This document shows positions 1-9,568 of a stretch of DNA of 64,000 nucleotides, piece after piece. This DNA comes from Pedobacter sp. PF22-3. GTDB lineage: Bacteria; Bacteroidota; Bacteroidia; Sphingobacteriales; Sphingobacteriaceae. The notes beneath the pieces were generated by a model, which saw nothing but the letters and a program-made list of their open reading frames with translations, did not search any database and was not told the DNA's origin. The translations under genes and the position numbers were made by a program. The DNA lies in NCBI RefSeq assembly GCF_026239555.1, contig NZ_JAPIVP010000004.1, forward strand, positions 310,001 to 374,000. The letters run 5' to 3'. Within the stretch, counting starts at the first letter, position 1; the number at the start of each line of letters is the position of its first letter.

Positions 1-1659
1 TTTGTATGGTGTTTCAATGAAACCTAAATTATTGATTTTTGCATGCACACAAAGTGATGAAATCAAACCAATGTTTGGTCCCTCTGGAGTTTCAATAGTA
101 CATAAACGACCATAGTGAGTATAGTGAACGTCACGTACCTCGAAACCGGCACGCTCACGCGATAAACCACCTGGACCTAAAGCCGATAAACGGCGTTTGT
201 GAGTGATCTCTGCTAATGGATTCGTTTGATCCATGAACTGAGATAACTGGTTAGTACCAAAGAAAGAGTTGATCACTGATGATAACGTACGGGCGTTAAT
301 CAAATCAGTTGGGGTAAACACCTCGTTATCGCGAATATTCATACGCTCACGGATTGTTCTGGCCATACGGGCTAAACCAACACCAAATTGTGCGTACAAT
401 TGCTCACCTACCGTACGTACACGACGGTTAGACAAGTGATCGATATCATCCACTTCCTCTTTTGAGTTGATCAACTTGATCAGGTATTTAACAATTGCAA
501 TAATATCTGCTTTTGTTAAAACTTTAACCTCATCAGGGGTATTCATCTTCAATTTACGGTTAATGCGGTAGCGACCAACATCTCCTAAATCGTAACGTTT
601 ATCTGAAAAGAATAAACGATCAATGATACCACGGGCTGTTTCCTCATCAGGTGGTTCTGCGTTACGCAAAGCACGATAGATGTTTTCTACAGCTTCTTTT
701 TCTGAGTTAGAGGTATCCTTTTGTAATGTATTATATATAATGGTATAATCCGCCTGACTTGCGCCATCTTCTTTTGATAAGATGATGCTTTTTACGCCAG
801 CTTCGATAACCATATCAATGTGTTCGTCTTCTAAAACGGTTTCTCTTTCAAGAATCACTTCATTACGGTCGATAGAAACTACCTCACCAGTATCTTCATC
901 AACAAAATCTTCAACCCATTTTTTCAATACCCTTGCAGCCAGTTTACGACCGATGTATTTCTTTAAACCAGATTTACTAACTTTTACTTCGTCAGCAAGA
1001 TCAAAAAGTTCTAAGATATCTTTATCAGAATCGTAACCGATAGCACGTAATAAAGTGGTAACCGGGAATTTTTTCTTACGATCGATATATGCATACATCA
1101 CGTTATTAACGTCTGTAGCAAACTCGATCCATGAACCTTTGAAAGGAATTACACGGGCAGAATACAATTTGGTTCCATTAGTGTGACGGCTTTGGCCGAA
1201 GAACACGCCTGGAGAACGGTGTAATTGCGAAACGATAACACGTTCTGCACCGTTGATAACAAATGTACCTTTTGGTGTCATATACGGGATTGTACCTAAA
1301 TACACATCCTGGATAATGGTTTCAAAATCCTCATGTTCTACATCATTACAAGAAAGCTTAAGCTTTGCTTTTAATGGAACATTGTAGGTTAATCCACGCT
1401 CAATACACTCATGTATATCGTAACGTGGCGGATCAACAAAATAATCAAGAAACTCTAATACGAAGATATTTCTTGAATCTGTTATTGGAAAGTTTTCAGC
1501 AAACACTTTAAACAAACCTTCGCTAGAGCGATCGTCTGATGTGGTATCTATCTGGAAAAATTCTCTGAATGATTGCAATTGCACATCCAGAAAATCCGGA
1601 TAGTCTATAATGTGCTTACTTGTTGCAAAATTTACTCTTTGTTCGACTGTCTTTGCCAA
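1..1659 (-). CDS. rpoB: RNA polymerase beta subunit, N-terminal part (runs off the left edge)
   Basis: This is the beta subunit of RNA polymerase, which forms one side of the catalytic cleft. 553 codons are present, roughly the first 40-45 percent of the usual Bacteroidota protein; the rest lies beyond base 1. The frame is open and collinear with RpoB, including [17 protein letters not shown] and, near residues 470-510, the rifampicin-binding region with [20 protein letters not shown]. The Asp, His and Ser positions usually mutated in resistance are the sensitive-type residues. The start is taken as TTG at 1657-1659, giving [19 protein letters not shown], because an in-frame TAG lies at 1690-1692 and no ATG or GTG lies between. 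It follows rplL in the same direction. Confidence 0.97.
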   Translation of the reverse strand, partial: MAKTVEQRVNFATSKHIIDYPDFLDVQLQSFREFFQIDTTSDDRSSEGLFKVFAENFPITDSRNIFVLEFLDYFVDPPRYDIHECIERGLTYNVPLKAKLKLSCNDVEHEDFETIIQDVYLGTIPYMTPKGTFVINGAERVIVSQLHRSPGVFFGQSRHTNGTKLYSARVIPFKGSWIEFATDVNNVMYAYIDRKKKFPVTTLLRAIGYDSDKDILELFDLADEVKVSKSGLKKYIGRKLAARVLKKWVEDFVDEDTGEVVSIDRNEVILERETVLEDEHIDMVIEAGVKSIILSKEDGASQADYTIIYNTLQKDTSNSEKEAVENIYRALRNAEPPDEETARGIIDRLFFSDKRYDLGDVGRYRINRKLKMNTPDEVKVLTKADIIAIVKYLIKLINSKEEVDDIDHLSNRRVRTVGEQLYAQFGVGLARMARTIRERMNIRDNEVFTPTDLINARTLSSVINSFFGTNQLSQFMDQTNPLAEITHKRRLSALGPGGLSRERAGFEVRDVHYTHYGRLCTIETPEGPNIGLISSLCVHAKINNLGFIETPYK

Positions 1660-1758
1660 TGGACTAAAAGATTTTAGTTTAAGAATAAACTATTTGTTTG
1701 GTTCGAATTTCAAACAGGCTCATTAACCAAACAAAATGAGATGTTTATAAACAGGTAA

Positions 1759-1785
1759 AGACACCGACATTTTCAGTCGGTGTCT
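1759..1785 (-). terminator. Hairpin between rplL and rpoB, possible attenuator
   Basis: A perfect 10-bp stem (AGACACCGAC with GTCGGTGTCT) and a 7-nt loop sits 31 bases after the rplL stop. On the transcript it is followed by UUUACC, a poor U-tract. A strong stem without a run of U suggests partial termination or a processing site, as known for the rplL-rpoB junction of other bacteria, rather than a full stop. That role is inference. Confidence 0.6.
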
Positions 1786-1816
1786 GATACATTTTTAGCT
1801 TAGCTAAGTTAAGTGA

Positions 1817-2194
1817 TTACTTAATCTCAACTACTGCTCCAGCTTCTTCTAATTGTTTTTTAAGAGCTTCTGCTTCGTCTTTAGCAACACCAGCTTTTAA
1901 TTCTTTTGGTGCTCCGTCTACTAAGTCTTTAGCTTCTTTCAAACCTAAACCAGTTAAATCTTTAACAAGTTTTACAACTGCTAATTTCTGACCACCAGCT
2001 TCTTTTAAGATTACATCAAAAGATGTTTTTTCTGCAGCAGCAGCAGGTGCATCACCACCAGCAGCAGGACCAGCAACTACAGCAGCAGCTGCAGGCTCAA
2101 TACCATACTCATCTTTTAAGATTTGAGCTAATTCATTAACTTCTTTTACTGTTAAGTTTACTAATTGCTCAGCAAACGCTTTTAAATCTGCCAT
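1817..2194 (-). CDS. rplL: 50S ribosomal protein L7/L12
   Basis: This is the stalk protein of the large ribosomal subunit, which recruits and activates translational GTPases. The 125 residues show the N-terminal dimerisation segment ([20 protein letters not shown]), an alanine/glycine-rich hinge near residues 35-55, and the conserved C-terminal domain with [20 protein letters not shown] and [16 protein letters not shown]. Length and order match the family. It is the last ribosomal protein gene of the rplKAJL group, 66 bases after rplJ, and is followed by a hairpin before rpoB. Confidence 0.98.
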   Translation of the reverse strand: MADLKAFAEQLVNLTVKEVNELAQILKDEYGIEPAAAAVVAGPAAGGDAPAAAAEKTSFDVILKEAGGQKLAVVKLVKDLTGLGLKEAKDLVDGAPKELKAGVAKDEAEALKKQLEEAGAVVEIK

Positions 2195-2260
2195 TTTATT
2201 AAGATTTTAAAAATTTACGTGTGTAATAATTTTGTTTAATTTGCGAACTTAAGGTGTTCG

Positions 2261-2782
2261 TTAACCTTCTCTTTCTTGAAGAGTTTTAACAATTCCTGCA
2301 ATTTTGCTACCGCCTGATTGAAGTGCAGATAGAACATTTTTAGCTGGTGATTGTAATAATCCAACGATATCTCCGATAAGCTCTTCTCTTGATTTCAAGC
2401 TTACTAAGTTATTCAATTGGTCATCGCCAACGTATACTGATGAATCTATGAACGCTGCTTTAAGCACCGGTTTATCAGATGTTTTTCTCAAAGCTTTAAT
2501 CAACTTCGCCGGAGCGTTAGCTGTTTTTGAGAATAATAATGATGATGAACCTTTAAGCGCTTCGTATATCTCAGAAGCATCACCGTCTAAACCTTCAATC
2601 GCTTTGCGGATTAAAGAGTTTTTAGCAACCTTCATTACGATATCACCTTCGAAACATTTGCGACGGATGTTATTGATCTGCTCAACAGAAAGGCTAGAAG
2701 TATCAGCAATATAAAAATTGCCAAATTCCTGCATTTGTCCTTGTAGTTCTAAAACTACTTCGTTTTTTTCTTCTCTGTTCAT
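2261..2782 (-). CDS. rplJ: 50S ribosomal protein L10
   Basis: L10 anchors the L7/L12 dimers to 23S rRNA at the base of the stalk. The 173-residue protein carries the RNA-binding N-terminal domain (VVLELQGQMQEFGNFYIADTS, then VMKVAKNSLIRKAI) and a C-terminal helix that binds L7/L12 dimers. Its start lies two bases after the stop of rplA, so the two are very likely translated from one message. The length is normal. In other bacteria L10 represses translation of its own operon; nothing in this leader was identified that proves the same here. Confidence 0.97.
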   Translation of the reverse strand: MNREEKNEVVLELQGQMQEFGNFYIADTSSLSVEQINNIRRKCFEGDIVMKVAKNSLIRKAIEGLDGDASEIYEALKGSSSLLFSKTANAPAKLIKALRKTSDKPVLKAAFIDSSVYVGDDQLNNLVSLKSREELIGDIVGLLQSPAKNVLSALQSGGSKIAGIVKTLQEREG

Positions 2783-2784
2783 GA

Positions 2785-3483
2785 TTAGATCCCCGCTACT
2801 GATTTTGTTTCAATTGCAATCCCAGGACTCATTGTAGAAGACACGTGAATGCTCTTAAAATAAGTTCCTTTTGCAGCAGATGGTTTTAATTTAGAAATTA
2901 CTTGAATAATCTCAAGAGCATTCTCATAAATTTTGTCTGCTGGGAATGATACTTTTCCTATCGAGGCGTGTATGATACCCGTTTTGTCTACTTTAAAATC
3001 AATTTTACCTGCTTTAACTTCTGTTACAGCTTTACCAACTTCGTTGGTTACTGTTCCAGATTTTGGGTTAGGCATTAAGTTCCTTGGACCTAAAACACGG
3101 CCCAATTTACCTACCTTAGCCATACAAGCTGGTGTAGTGATAATAATGTCTACATCGGTCCAACCACCTTCAATTTTAGCTACATACTCGTCTAAACCTA
3201 CGAAGTCTGCGCCAGCTGCTTTTGCTTCTTCTTCCTTATCAGGAGTTACCAAAGCTAAAACACGTACAGTTTTACCTGTTCCGTGTGGTAAAGTAGCAAT
3301 ACCACGTACCATTTGATTGGCTTTACGCGGATCTACACCTAAAGATACATCAATATCAACTGAAGCATCGAATTTAGTAGTAGTGATTTCTTTTACCAAA
3401 GCAGCAGCATCCTTCAAAGTATAAGCTTTACCAGCTTCTATTTTAGCATGTGCCTTTTTTTGATTTTTAGTTAATTTCGCCAC
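2785..3483 (-). CDS. rplA: 50S ribosomal protein L1
   Basis: L1 forms the mobile L1 stalk next to the ribosomal E site. The 232 residues are full length and contain the signature region [20 protein letters not shown] around residue 130, followed by [20 protein letters not shown]. It lies 20 bases after rplK in the same direction and two bases before rplJ. In other bacteria L1 also regulates the rplK-rplA message by binding an rRNA-like site; no such site was identified here. Confidence 0.98.
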   Translation of the reverse strand: MAKLTKNQKKAHAKIEAGKAYTLKDAAALVKEITTTKFDASVDIDVSLGVDPRKANQMVRGIATLPHGTGKTVRVLALVTPDKEEEAKAAGADFVGLDEYVAKIEGGWTDVDIIITTPACMAKVGKLGRVLGPRNLMPNPKSGTVTNEVGKAVTEVKAGKIDFKVDKTGIIHASIGKVSFPADKIYENALEIIQVISKLKPSAAKGTYFKSIHVSSTMSPGIAIETKSVAGI

Positions 3484-3503
3484 TGTTGTAAACTGTTTTT
3501 TAA

Positions 3504-3947
3504 TTAATTGTTCCAGGGTGCGTCACCAGAAACGGTGATTCCCATACTGCGTGCTGTTCCAGCAACCATACTCATTGCTGATTCGATTGTAAATGCATTT
3601 AAATCAGGCATTTTGTCCTCAGCAATAACTTTAATCTGGTCCCAGGTCACCGACCCAACTTTCTTACGGTTAGGCTCAGCAGAACCACTCTGTAATTTAG
3701 TAGCATCTTTTAACTGGATAGCTACCGGAGGGGTTTTGATGATGAAATCGAATGACTTATCAGCATAAACAGTAATTACAACTGGCAATACTTTACCTGC
3801 TTTATCTTGGGTACGAGCGTTGTACTGTTTGCAAAACTCCATAATGTTCACCCCTTTAGCACCTAATGCAGGTCCTACTGGTGGCGATGGATTTGCCGCT
3901 CCGCCTTTGATCTGTAATTTGATCATTGCACTGACTTCTTTTGCCAT
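3504..3947 (-). CDS. rplK: 50S ribosomal protein L11
   Basis: L11 binds the GTPase-associated centre of 23S rRNA. The 147 residues include the proline-rich N-terminal linker of the thiostrepton site ([21 protein letters not shown]) and a C-terminal RNA-binding domain ending [15 protein letters not shown]. It is the first gene of the rplK-rplA-rplJ-rplL group. A long leader with a good promoter lies upstream (4040-4070), and nusG has its own terminator, so in this genome rplK starts a separate transcription unit. Confidence 0.98.
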   Translation of the reverse strand: MAKEVSAMIKLQIKGGAANPSPPVGPALGAKGVNIMEFCKQYNARTQDKAGKVLPVVITVYADKSFDFIIKTPPVAIQLKDATKLQSGSAEPNRKKVGSVTWDQIKVIAEDKMPDLNAFTIESAMSMVAGTARSMGITVSGDAPWNN

Positions 3948-4039
3948 TTTGTGTTTTTTGTTTATTTAAAACTCAATGTTAAATATTGGAAGCATGTAAC
4001 ATTTATTTCCTCACAGCTCCTATAAAGCTTAAAGGACTG

Positions 4040-4070
4040 CAAAGATATGGATTAACTTACAGTAAAACAA
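4040..4070 (-). promoter_or_regulatory. Promoter of the rplK-rplA-rplJ-rplL(-rpoB) unit
   Basis: On the minus strand the sequence reads TTG, 20 bases, then TATCTTTG (4040-4047), which matches the Bacteroidota primary sigma consensus (-33 TTG, -7 TAnnTTTG) in both words and spacing. The expected transcript start, near 4033, leaves a leader of about 85 nt before rplK. Confidence 0.7.
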
Positions 4071-4423
4071 TAGTATTGATAAAATTAATTTTAATGTAGT
4101 TTTTGTAGGGTTAAGATCCGAAATTCAATTCTTATATATTTAACGAACAAATACCAAAATTTATTACCAGCTTAAGCATTATTATTATTTTTTGGCAGCC
4201 TATCCGGTTTTAATTTGAAGTGAACGTCATCCTGGATTTATTTCATGGTCTTTCATGCTATAAAGATGCTGCTAAAGGCGTTTGAAAACCCAATCTCTAC
4301 CTTTACAATAAATTCAGCACGACGAATTGGTCTATTTAAGTGCGTTTATAAATCAGTTTTAATTAAATAATTATCGAATTCAGGCGGCAGTTATTTTCAG
4401 AATTTGATTGATTTCACGGTCAT
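4071..4423. other. Gene-free spacer upstream of the rplK promoter
   Basis: About 350 bases between the nusG terminator and the rplK promoter. No open frame of useful length, no repeat shared with other parts of the window, and no RNA gene was recognised here. Confidence 0.5.
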
Positions 4424-4451
4424 AAAAAAAGCCCCGATTACTCGAAGCTTT
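4424..4451 (-). terminator. Terminator after nusG
   Basis: On the minus strand AAAGC..CG pairs with CG..GCTTT around an AGTAAT loop, with a two-base mismatch in the stem, and is followed directly by seven T. It lies 20 bases after the nusG stop and separates secE-nusG from rplK. Confidence 0.75.
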
Positions 4452-4471
4452 CTAATATTTTAGTATTTTTA

Positions 4472-5011
4472 TTACTCTTTTTCTACCTGCATGTAATTGA
4501 GTTCCAGTGGTGTTTTGCGACCAAAGATTTTAACCATTACTTTCAGTTTTTTCTTCTCTTCGTTTACTTCCTCGATAATTCCAGAGAAACCATTGAAAGG
4601 TCCGTCCATTACTTTGATGCCTTCGCCAACATAATAAGGAACGTTCATCGTTTCACCCTGTTCGCTCATTTCATCAACCACACCTAAGATACGGTTCACT
4701 TCTGCCTGGCGCATTGGGATTGGATTACCGGCTTTATCACCCAAGAAACCAATTACACTGTTGATGCCTTTAATGATATGCTCTAATTCTCCATCTAATG
4801 TAGCTTCGATTAAAACATAACCTGGATAGAAGTTACGTTCTTTGGCAATCTTTTTACCATCTTTCATTTGGTAATATTTCTCCATAGGAATCAATACCTG
4901 CGGAACCAAATGAGAGAAACCTAAACGGCTGATCTCAGCATCAATGTACTGTTTTACTTTCTTTTCCTTACCGCTAACCGCCCTTACAACGTACCACTTT
5001 AGATCGCTCAT
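4472..5011 (-). CDS. nusG: Transcription termination/antitermination factor NusG
   Basis: NusG is the universal processivity factor that binds the clamp helices of RNA polymerase and couples transcription to Rho or the ribosome. The 179 residues show the NGN domain starting KWYVVRAVSGKEKKVKQYI and containing FYPGYVLIE, and a C-terminal KOW domain with GEGIKVMDGPFNGFSGIIEE. It begins nine bases after secE, so the two form one unit. A terminator follows. Unlike the common bacterial layout, about 520 bases separate it from rplK. Confidence 0.97.
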   Translation of the reverse strand: MSDLKWYVVRAVSGKEKKVKQYIDAEISRLGFSHLVPQVLIPMEKYYQMKDGKKIAKERNFYPGYVLIEATLDGELEHIIKGINSVIGFLGDKAGNPIPMRQAEVNRILGVVDEMSEQGETMNVPYYVGEGIKVMDGPFNGFSGIIEEVNEEKKKLKVMVKIFGRKTPLELNYMQVEKE

Positions 5012-5020
5012 TAGTAAATA

Positions 5021-5218
5021 TTAATTAGAAAGTGATTTATAAAAAGTATCTAACACAAATGTCGATCCTTTATCCATTGCAAAAATAACCAATGCAATAA
5101 TTAAAGAAGCTACCAATACAAGGATTGCAGAACTTTGCAGTTCGCCCCATGTAGGCCAGGTAACCTTATTGGTCATCTCATCGTACGATTCTTTTATAAA
5201 CTCAACTACTTTAGCCAT
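5021..5218 (-). CDS. secE: Preprotein translocase subunit SecE
   Basis: SecE clamps the SecY channel in the inner membrane. The protein has 65 residues: a short amphipathic N-terminal stretch (VEFIKESYDEMTNKVTWPTW) carrying the conserved K-V-T-W-P element, then one membrane segment around residues 30-48 (SAILVLVASLIIALVIFAM). This is the short single-span form seen in many phyla. It lies between tRNA-Trp and nusG, its normal position. Confidence 0.95.
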   Translation of the reverse strand: MAKVVEFIKESYDEMTNKVTWPTWGELQSSAILVLVASLIIALVIFAMDKGSTFVLDTFYKSLSN

Positions 5219-5324
5219 ATCAAATTATTGAATGAATGAATGAGTAAATGAGTGGACGATATTACTTGAAACTAAGCTTCAAATTTAACCATTCACTCAT
5301 TCTTGTACTCAATCAATATATTAG

Positions 5325-5395
5325 CACGGGAACAAGGATTCGAACCCTGATCAAAGGTTTTGGAGACCTCTATTCTACCGTTGAACTATTCCCGT
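5325..5395 (-). tRNA. tRNA-Trp (anticodon CCA)
   Basis: 71 nt fold as a cloverleaf: acceptor ACGGGAA with TTCCCGT, anticodon loop CTCCAAA giving CCA, and T arm CAGGG-TTCGAAT-CCTTG. No CCA end is encoded. It lies between tuf and secE, the classical position. Confidence 0.97.
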
Positions 5396-5401
5396 GTGTT
5401 T

Positions 5402-5436
5402 TAAAAAAAGAGCTAGCCTAAACCAGCTCTTTTTTG
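5402..5436 (-). terminator. Terminator after tuf
   Basis: On the minus strand AAAAAAGAGCTgg and ctAGCTCTTTTTTT form a strong stem around a short loop and end in a T run. It lies directly after tuf and before tRNA-Trp. The A-rich other side could also let it work on the opposite strand. Confidence 0.85.
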
Positions 5437-5454
5437 TATTGTTGTAGCTTAAAA

Positions 5455-6642
5455 TTAAGCTAAGATTTCAGTTACCTGACCAGCACCTACTGTTCTACCA
5501 CCTTCACGGATAGCGAAACGTAGACCTTTTTCCATTGCAATCGCGTTAATTAATTTAACAGTGATTGTAACGTTATCACCTGGCATTACCATTTCAGTTC
5601 CTTCAGCTAGTGAGATCTCACCAGTTACGTCTGTGGTACGGAAATAGAATTGAGGACGATATTTGTTGAAGAATGGTGTGTGACGACCACCTTCTGCTTT
5701 TGATAATACATAGATCTCAGCTTTGAAATCAGTGTGAGGAGTTACTGAACCTGGTTTACAGATTACCATACCACGACGGATATCAGTTTTCTCAATACCA
5801 CGTAATAATAAACCTACGTTATCACCAGCTTCACCGTAATCTAAGATTTTACGGAACATCTCAACACCAGTTACTGTAGATTTTAAGTTCTCAGCACCCA
5901 TACCTAAGATCTCAACTGGATCTCCAGAGTTGATTACACCACGCTCAATACGACCAGTAGCAACAGTACCACGACCAGTGATTGAGAATACGTCTTCAAC
6001 AGGCATTAAGAAAGGAAGATCTGTTAAACGTGGAGGAATTGGAATGTAGCTATCTACAGCATCCATTAATTCCATGATTTTACCAACCCATTTAGCATCA
6101 CCGTTTAATCCACCTAGTGCAGAACCTTGGATTACAGGAATATCATCACCTGGGAATTCGTAGAATGATAATAATTCACGAACTTCCATTTCTACTAATT
6201 CTAATAATTCAGGATCATCAACCATATCCACTTTATTCATGAATACAACCAATGAAGGTACACCAACCTGACGAGCTAATAGGATGTGCTCGCGAGTTTG
6301 TGGCATTGGACCATCAGTAGCAGCAACAACGATAATTGCACCGTCCATCTGAGCAGCACCAGTAACCATGTTTTTCACGTAATCCGCGTGACCTGGACAG
6401 TCAACGTGAGCATAGTGACGGTTAGCTGTTGAATACTCAACGTGAGCTGTATTGATTGTAATACCTCTTTCTTTTTCCTCTGGAGCAGAGTCAATTGAAT
6501 CGAATGAACGTGCCTCAGTTAAACCAGCATCAGCCAAAACTTTTGTAATAGCTGCTGTTAAAGTTGTTTTACCGTGATCGACGTGACCGATTGTACCGAT
6601 GTTTAAGTGCGGTTTACTGCGGTCAAATTTTTCTTTTGCCAT
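5455..6642 (-). CDS. tuf: Translation elongation factor Tu
   Basis: EF-Tu is the GTPase that delivers aminoacyl-tRNA to the ribosomal A site. The 395 residues carry the P-loop GHVDHGKT (residues 19-26), the switch II element DCPGHADYV, and the guanine-specificity motif NKVD. These are followed by domain II ([15 protein letters not shown]) and domain III ending [13 protein letters not shown]. It stands after four tRNA genes and before tRNA-Trp-secE-nusG, the same order as the tufB locus of Escherichia coli. No second copy is seen in this window. Confidence 0.99.
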   Translation of the reverse strand: MAKEKFDRSKPHLNIGTIGHVDHGKTTLTAAITKVLADAGLTEARSFDSIDSAPEEKERGITINTAHVEYSTANRHYAHVDCPGHADYVKNMVTGAAQMDGAIIVVAATDGPMPQTREHILLARQVGVPSLVVFMNKVDMVDDPELLELVEMEVRELLSFYEFPGDDIPVIQGSALGGLNGDAKWVGKIMELMDAVDSYIPIPPRLTDLPFLMPVEDVFSITGRGTVATGRIERGVINSGDPVEILGMGAENLKSTVTGVEMFRKILDYGEAGDNVGLLLRGIEKTDIRRGMVICKPGSVTPHTDFKAEIYVLSKAEGGRHTPFFNKYRPQFYFRTTDVTGEISLAEGTEMVMPGDNVTITVKLINAIAMEKGLRFAIREGGRTVGAGQVTEILA

Positions 6643-6763
6643 TTTATTTATAACTAATTAGTAGGTTAACTTTTTATTATTTTTTTATTTATTGTTATTT
6701 CAACACAAAAAACCTTGTCTACTCTGCTTATTAAACAGATTTAACAAAGCTTTATTATACCTG

Positions 6764-6835
<72 letters not shown>

Positions 6836-6916
6836 TTTTTAGTTTCCAGTTCCAGCCTTTGGTTTTAACTACATTAAAACTGTTACCAACAACTGCCCAC
6901 TTTCTAATTTTATTGG

Positions 6917-6989
6917 AGCGGAAGACGAGGTTCGAACTCGCGACCTATAGCTTGGAAGGCTATCGCTCTACCAACTGAGCTACTTCCGC
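6917..6989 (-). tRNA. tRNA-Gly (anticodon TCC)
   Basis: 73 nt: acceptor GCGGAAG with CTTCCGC, anticodon arm ATAGC-CTTCCAA-GCTAT (TCC), and T loop TTCGAAC. CCA is not encoded. Confidence 0.97.
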
Positions 6990-7070
6990 TTTTAAAAATC
7001 AGTGATTGATTGAATGAAAGAATGAGAGAATTATTCTATCATTAAAACATTTGGTCATTCATCTAAAGTG

Positions 7071-7153
7071 TGGGGAGAGAAGGATTCGAACCTTCGAAAT
7101 CTTGCGATAACAGAGTTACAGTCTGTCCCATTTGGCCGCTCTGGAATCTCCCC
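7071..7153 (-). tRNA. tRNA-Tyr (anticodon GTA)
   Basis: 83 nt with a long variable arm: acceptor GGGGAGA with TCTCCCC, anticodon arm CAGA-CTGTAAC-TCTG (GTA), and T loop TTCGAAT. The class II fold and anticodon identify tRNA-Tyr. Confidence 0.97.
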
Positions 7154-7192
7154 ATCTTTTACTTTAAAATGCTAACACTTTAAAATAAAAAG

Positions 7193-7265
<73 letters not shown>

Positions 7266-7734
7266 TTTAAATTTTCTGCAATGATACGAAAAATCTTCAT
7301 TTTTCATACTATTAACGTGTTTTTTTAAAACTTTTATCTTTTTAAAGAACAACCCTTTTCTTCTTGGCGTGATGCCGTTTCCGAAATGGAATGCAAATAT
7401 ACACACTTATATTTCACTTCAAAATAAATTTGAAAAAAATAATGAAGTTATTTTAGTTAGTATTCATCATACGCTTGAAGGAGCTTAATAATCAATCTCT
7501 TAAAATTGAATATTTTTTTTATGTTCATTGTTCTAATAAACATGATTACGATCTGTAATCACAATAACCAACAGAAAACAACAAATGCATTAACCTCAAT
7601 AAAAATTAAAATTTATATCCCGAGGTCTATTTTTTCACGGAGAATTGCTTAGAAAATTAAAATTGGTGTATAGAAATTGTACGAATAGCTTCCGATTTCT
7701 TTAAATTATTTGAAGAAACTAATATAAAAAAAGT
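7266..7734. other. AT-rich gene-free spacer upstream of the tRNA cluster
   Basis: Very AT-rich, with no convincing open frame, RNA or repeat. The promoter of the tRNA-tuf unit should lie at its left end, near 7270-7330, but no full consensus was found there. Confidence 0.4.
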
Positions 7735-7832
7735 CGTCATCTCGACTGAAGCGCAGCGAAACGGAGAGATCTAAATAAAAAGTATTCTCAAGATAGATCT
7801 CTCGGCTAGGTTACACTCCGCTCGAGATGACG
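7735..7832. repeat. Palindromic intergenic repeat (CGTCATCTCGA type)
   Basis: The 98-bp unit begins CGTCATCTCGACTGAAGCGC and ends CGCTCGAGATGACG, with GAGAGATCTA and TAGATCTCTC as inner arms. It is an imperfect inverted repeat of the intergenic type often scattered in Bacteroidota genomes. It lies between convergent-free sequence and the hpf terminator; no function can be read from it. Confidence 0.75.
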
Positions 7833-7894
7833 CCGCCAAAGGGAATTATCTTTTTAATTTTTCATCGATTGATGGTACCTGCAAAGGTATCACT

Positions 7895-7934
7895 AAAACA
7901 AAAAAGGGGTGGCACATTTAACTGTACCGCCCCA
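7895..7934 (-). terminator. Terminator after hpf
   Basis: On the minus strand GGGGCGGTACA and TGTGCCACCCC form an 11-bp stem with two mismatches around a short loop, followed by a T run. It lies 25 bases after the hpf stop. Confidence 0.85.
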
Positions 7935-7958
7935 TTTGCATTATATTTTTTTGTGCTA

Positions 7959-8306
7959 TTAATAGTCAGCTGCCTCACTCTCACTTAAAATTGCTTTATG
8001 CTCACTTAATTTTGCACGTGTTTTATCTTTATGTTTAGTAATTTGCTTTCTTAACGATTCGATTGCCAGATCTGTGGCTTCTTCAAATGATTTACATTGT
8101 TCTTTAGCGAAGAGGGTACCTCCTGGTACAATGAGTTTGATCTCACTGATTTTATTGGCCTCGTCCTCTACGTTCTCTAACTTTAAATACACTTCTCCGC
8201 TAATGATCTGGTCAAAAAACTGATCAAGCTTATTTGCTTTTTTTTGTATAAAATCTAACAACTTACTGTCTGCACTGAAGTGGATTGATTGAACTCCGAT
8301 TTTCAT
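7959..8306 (-). CDS. hpf: Ribosome hibernation promoting factor (short HPF/RaiA family)
   Basis: This family binds the 30S subunit across the mRNA and tRNA channel and silences ribosomes in slow growth. The 115 residues match the short form: a beta-alpha fold starting MKIGVQSIHFSADSKLLDFI, then EVYLKLENVED, and a lysine-rich helix ending FEEATDLAIESLRKQITKHKDK. The long C-terminal dimerisation domain of long HPF is absent. It lies 14 bases after the upstream recombinase gene, so the two probably share a transcript, and it has its own terminator. Confidence 0.9.
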   Translation of the reverse strand: MKIGVQSIHFSADSKLLDFIQKKANKLDQFFDQIISGEVYLKLENVEDEANKISEIKLIVPGGTLFAKEQCKSFEEATDLAIESLRKQITKHKDKTRAKLSEHKAILSESEAADY

Positions 8307-8320
8307 TTTTCCTCCTTTTT

Positions 8321-9202
8321 TTATGCCTTTGGATGGGCTTGTTTATAAATTGTTTTTAATCTTTCGATCGAATTATGCGTATAAACCTGGGTGGCTGCTA
8401 AACTGGCATGGCCCAGGAGTTCTTTGATTGCATTTAGATCTGCACCTGCATTTAACAGGCTGGTGGCATAGCTATGCCGCAACACATGGGGGCTTTTCTT
8501 TTCATTGGTTGATACATGGTTTAGGTATGAGGTTACAATACGGTATATTAATTTCGGATATGCCGCTGCACCTGTATTAGTAACGATTAATATTAGCAAA
8601 TTGTTATTAAAGTTTTGCAACTTTTTTAGCTCAATATAGGTATTTACCTGATTGATAAGCTGTTTATTTATTGGAATAATTCTTTCTTTATTCCTTTTAC
8701 CCAGTACCCTTATCGTTCCTGAATAAATATCAATATCAGTATCTTTTAACTGCAACAGTTCAGTTAAACGTATACCGGTTCCAAAAAGCAATTCGATTAC
8801 CAGATGATCGCGAACGGAAGGAAAACTTTCATCGAAATATTGCTGCGAATCCAGTAAATGATCCATTTTCTGCGCATCTACAAATACCGGCAGCCTTTTA
8901 GGTATTTTTGGTGCCTTGATTAAAACCGTAGGGTTCTGATCAATTTCTCCTGACCGATGTAAAAATTTGTAAAAGCTCCGTAAAGCAGAGATTTTTCTGT
9001 TAATGGTATTTTCTGAATGTCCGTCGTCCATCAGTTCAATCAGGTAATCGCGAAGTTGTTGATGTTTAACTTCGGCAAAATCCATTTCCAGTGCCTGGAT
9101 AAATACTTCAAACTGATCTAAATCCTTTTGATAAGCGGTAATGGTGTGCTGAGAATAGCGCTTCTCGTGAGTTAAATAGGTGATAAAACTTTTTTGCAAC
9201 AT
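8321..9202 (-). CDS. xerC: Site-specific tyrosine recombinase, XerC/XerD family
   Basis: This recombinase cuts and rejoins DNA through a phosphotyrosine and in most bacteria resolves chromosome dimers at dif. The 293 residues have the SAM-like core-binding domain (1-90) and a catalytic domain in which the full set is visible: Arg145 (GTGIRLTELL), Lys169 (LGKRNKERIIP), His239 and Arg242 (HVLRHSYAT), His265 (LLGHASLAATQ) and Tyr274. The length and housekeeping neighbours (hpf, rpsU) argue for a chromosomal Xer enzyme rather than a phage integrase. Whether it is the C or D paralogue cannot be told from the sequence alone. Confidence 0.85.
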   Translation of the reverse strand: MLQKSFITYLTHEKRYSQHTITAYQKDLDQFEVFIQALEMDFAEVKHQQLRDYLIELMDDGHSENTINRKISALRSFYKFLHRSGEIDQNPTVLIKAPKIPKRLPVFVDAQKMDHLLDSQQYFDESFPSVRDHLVIELLFGTGIRLTELLQLKDTDIDIYSGTIRVLGKRNKERIIPINKQLINQVNTYIELKKLQNFNNNLLILIVTNTGAAAYPKLIYRIVTSYLNHVSTNEKKSPHVLRHSYATSLLNAGADLNAIKELLGHASLAATQVYTHNSIERLKTIYKQAHPKA

Positions 9203-9306
9203 TCCATAACGTTTTAAGGGGCATTGATATGAAGTTACAAATAGTTTTGATATAAAGAAATCATTAACGAATTGTTTATTTTCAATTTTTGATGTTCCTT
9301 AAAACA

Positions 9307-9342
9307 AAAAATCCTCCTGATTTAACACCAGGAGGATTTTAA
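9307..9342 (-). terminator. Terminator after rpsU, with CCTCCT in its stem
   Basis: On the minus strand AAAATCCTCCTG and CAGGAGGATTTT form a perfect 12-bp stem around a 9-nt loop, followed by more T. It lies 20 bases after the rpsU stop. The 5' arm contains UCCUCCU, which resembles the anti-Shine-Dalgarno sequence. Confidence 0.9.
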
Positions 9343-9362
9343 CGTATTTATATCTTAAACAA

Positions 9363-9557
9363 CTATGCAGTTGTATCTTGATTCATATTCTGAATGTAAA
9401 CAGCATGTTTAATTTCAGTACGGCGAGCAACGGATTTTTTCTCGTATGCTTGGCGACTACGTAGTTCTCTCAATACACCAGTTTTTTCAAACTTTTTCTT
9501 GAAACGTTTAAGGGCTTTATCTAATGATTCGCCGTCTTTAATGTTGATAATGATCAT
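9363..9557 (-). CDS. rpsU: 30S ribosomal protein bS21
   Basis: bS21 sits near the 3' end of 16S rRNA on the small subunit. The 64 residues start MIIINIKDGESLDKALKRF and continue KKKFEKTGVLRELRSRQAYE, the family core, with a short variable tail. A longer in-frame version beginning at 9626 is rejected because its extra N-terminus has no counterpart in the family and overlaps the promoter. The leader contains AGGAGGT at 9569-9575, a complete Shine-Dalgarno sequence, which is exceptional in this phylum. In Flavobacterium, published work links such a site to autoregulation by bS21; the same is inferred here. Confidence 0.96.
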   Translation of the reverse strand: MIIINIKDGESLDKALKRFKKKFEKTGVLRELRSRQAYEKKSVARRTEIKHAVYIQNMNQDTTA

Positions 9558-9568
9558 AACGCTGAAAT

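Noticed and set aside
8321..9202. Integrase of a prophage or genomic island
   Set aside because: Neighbours are housekeeping genes, no attachment site repeats or phage genes are seen, and the length fits chromosomal Xer.
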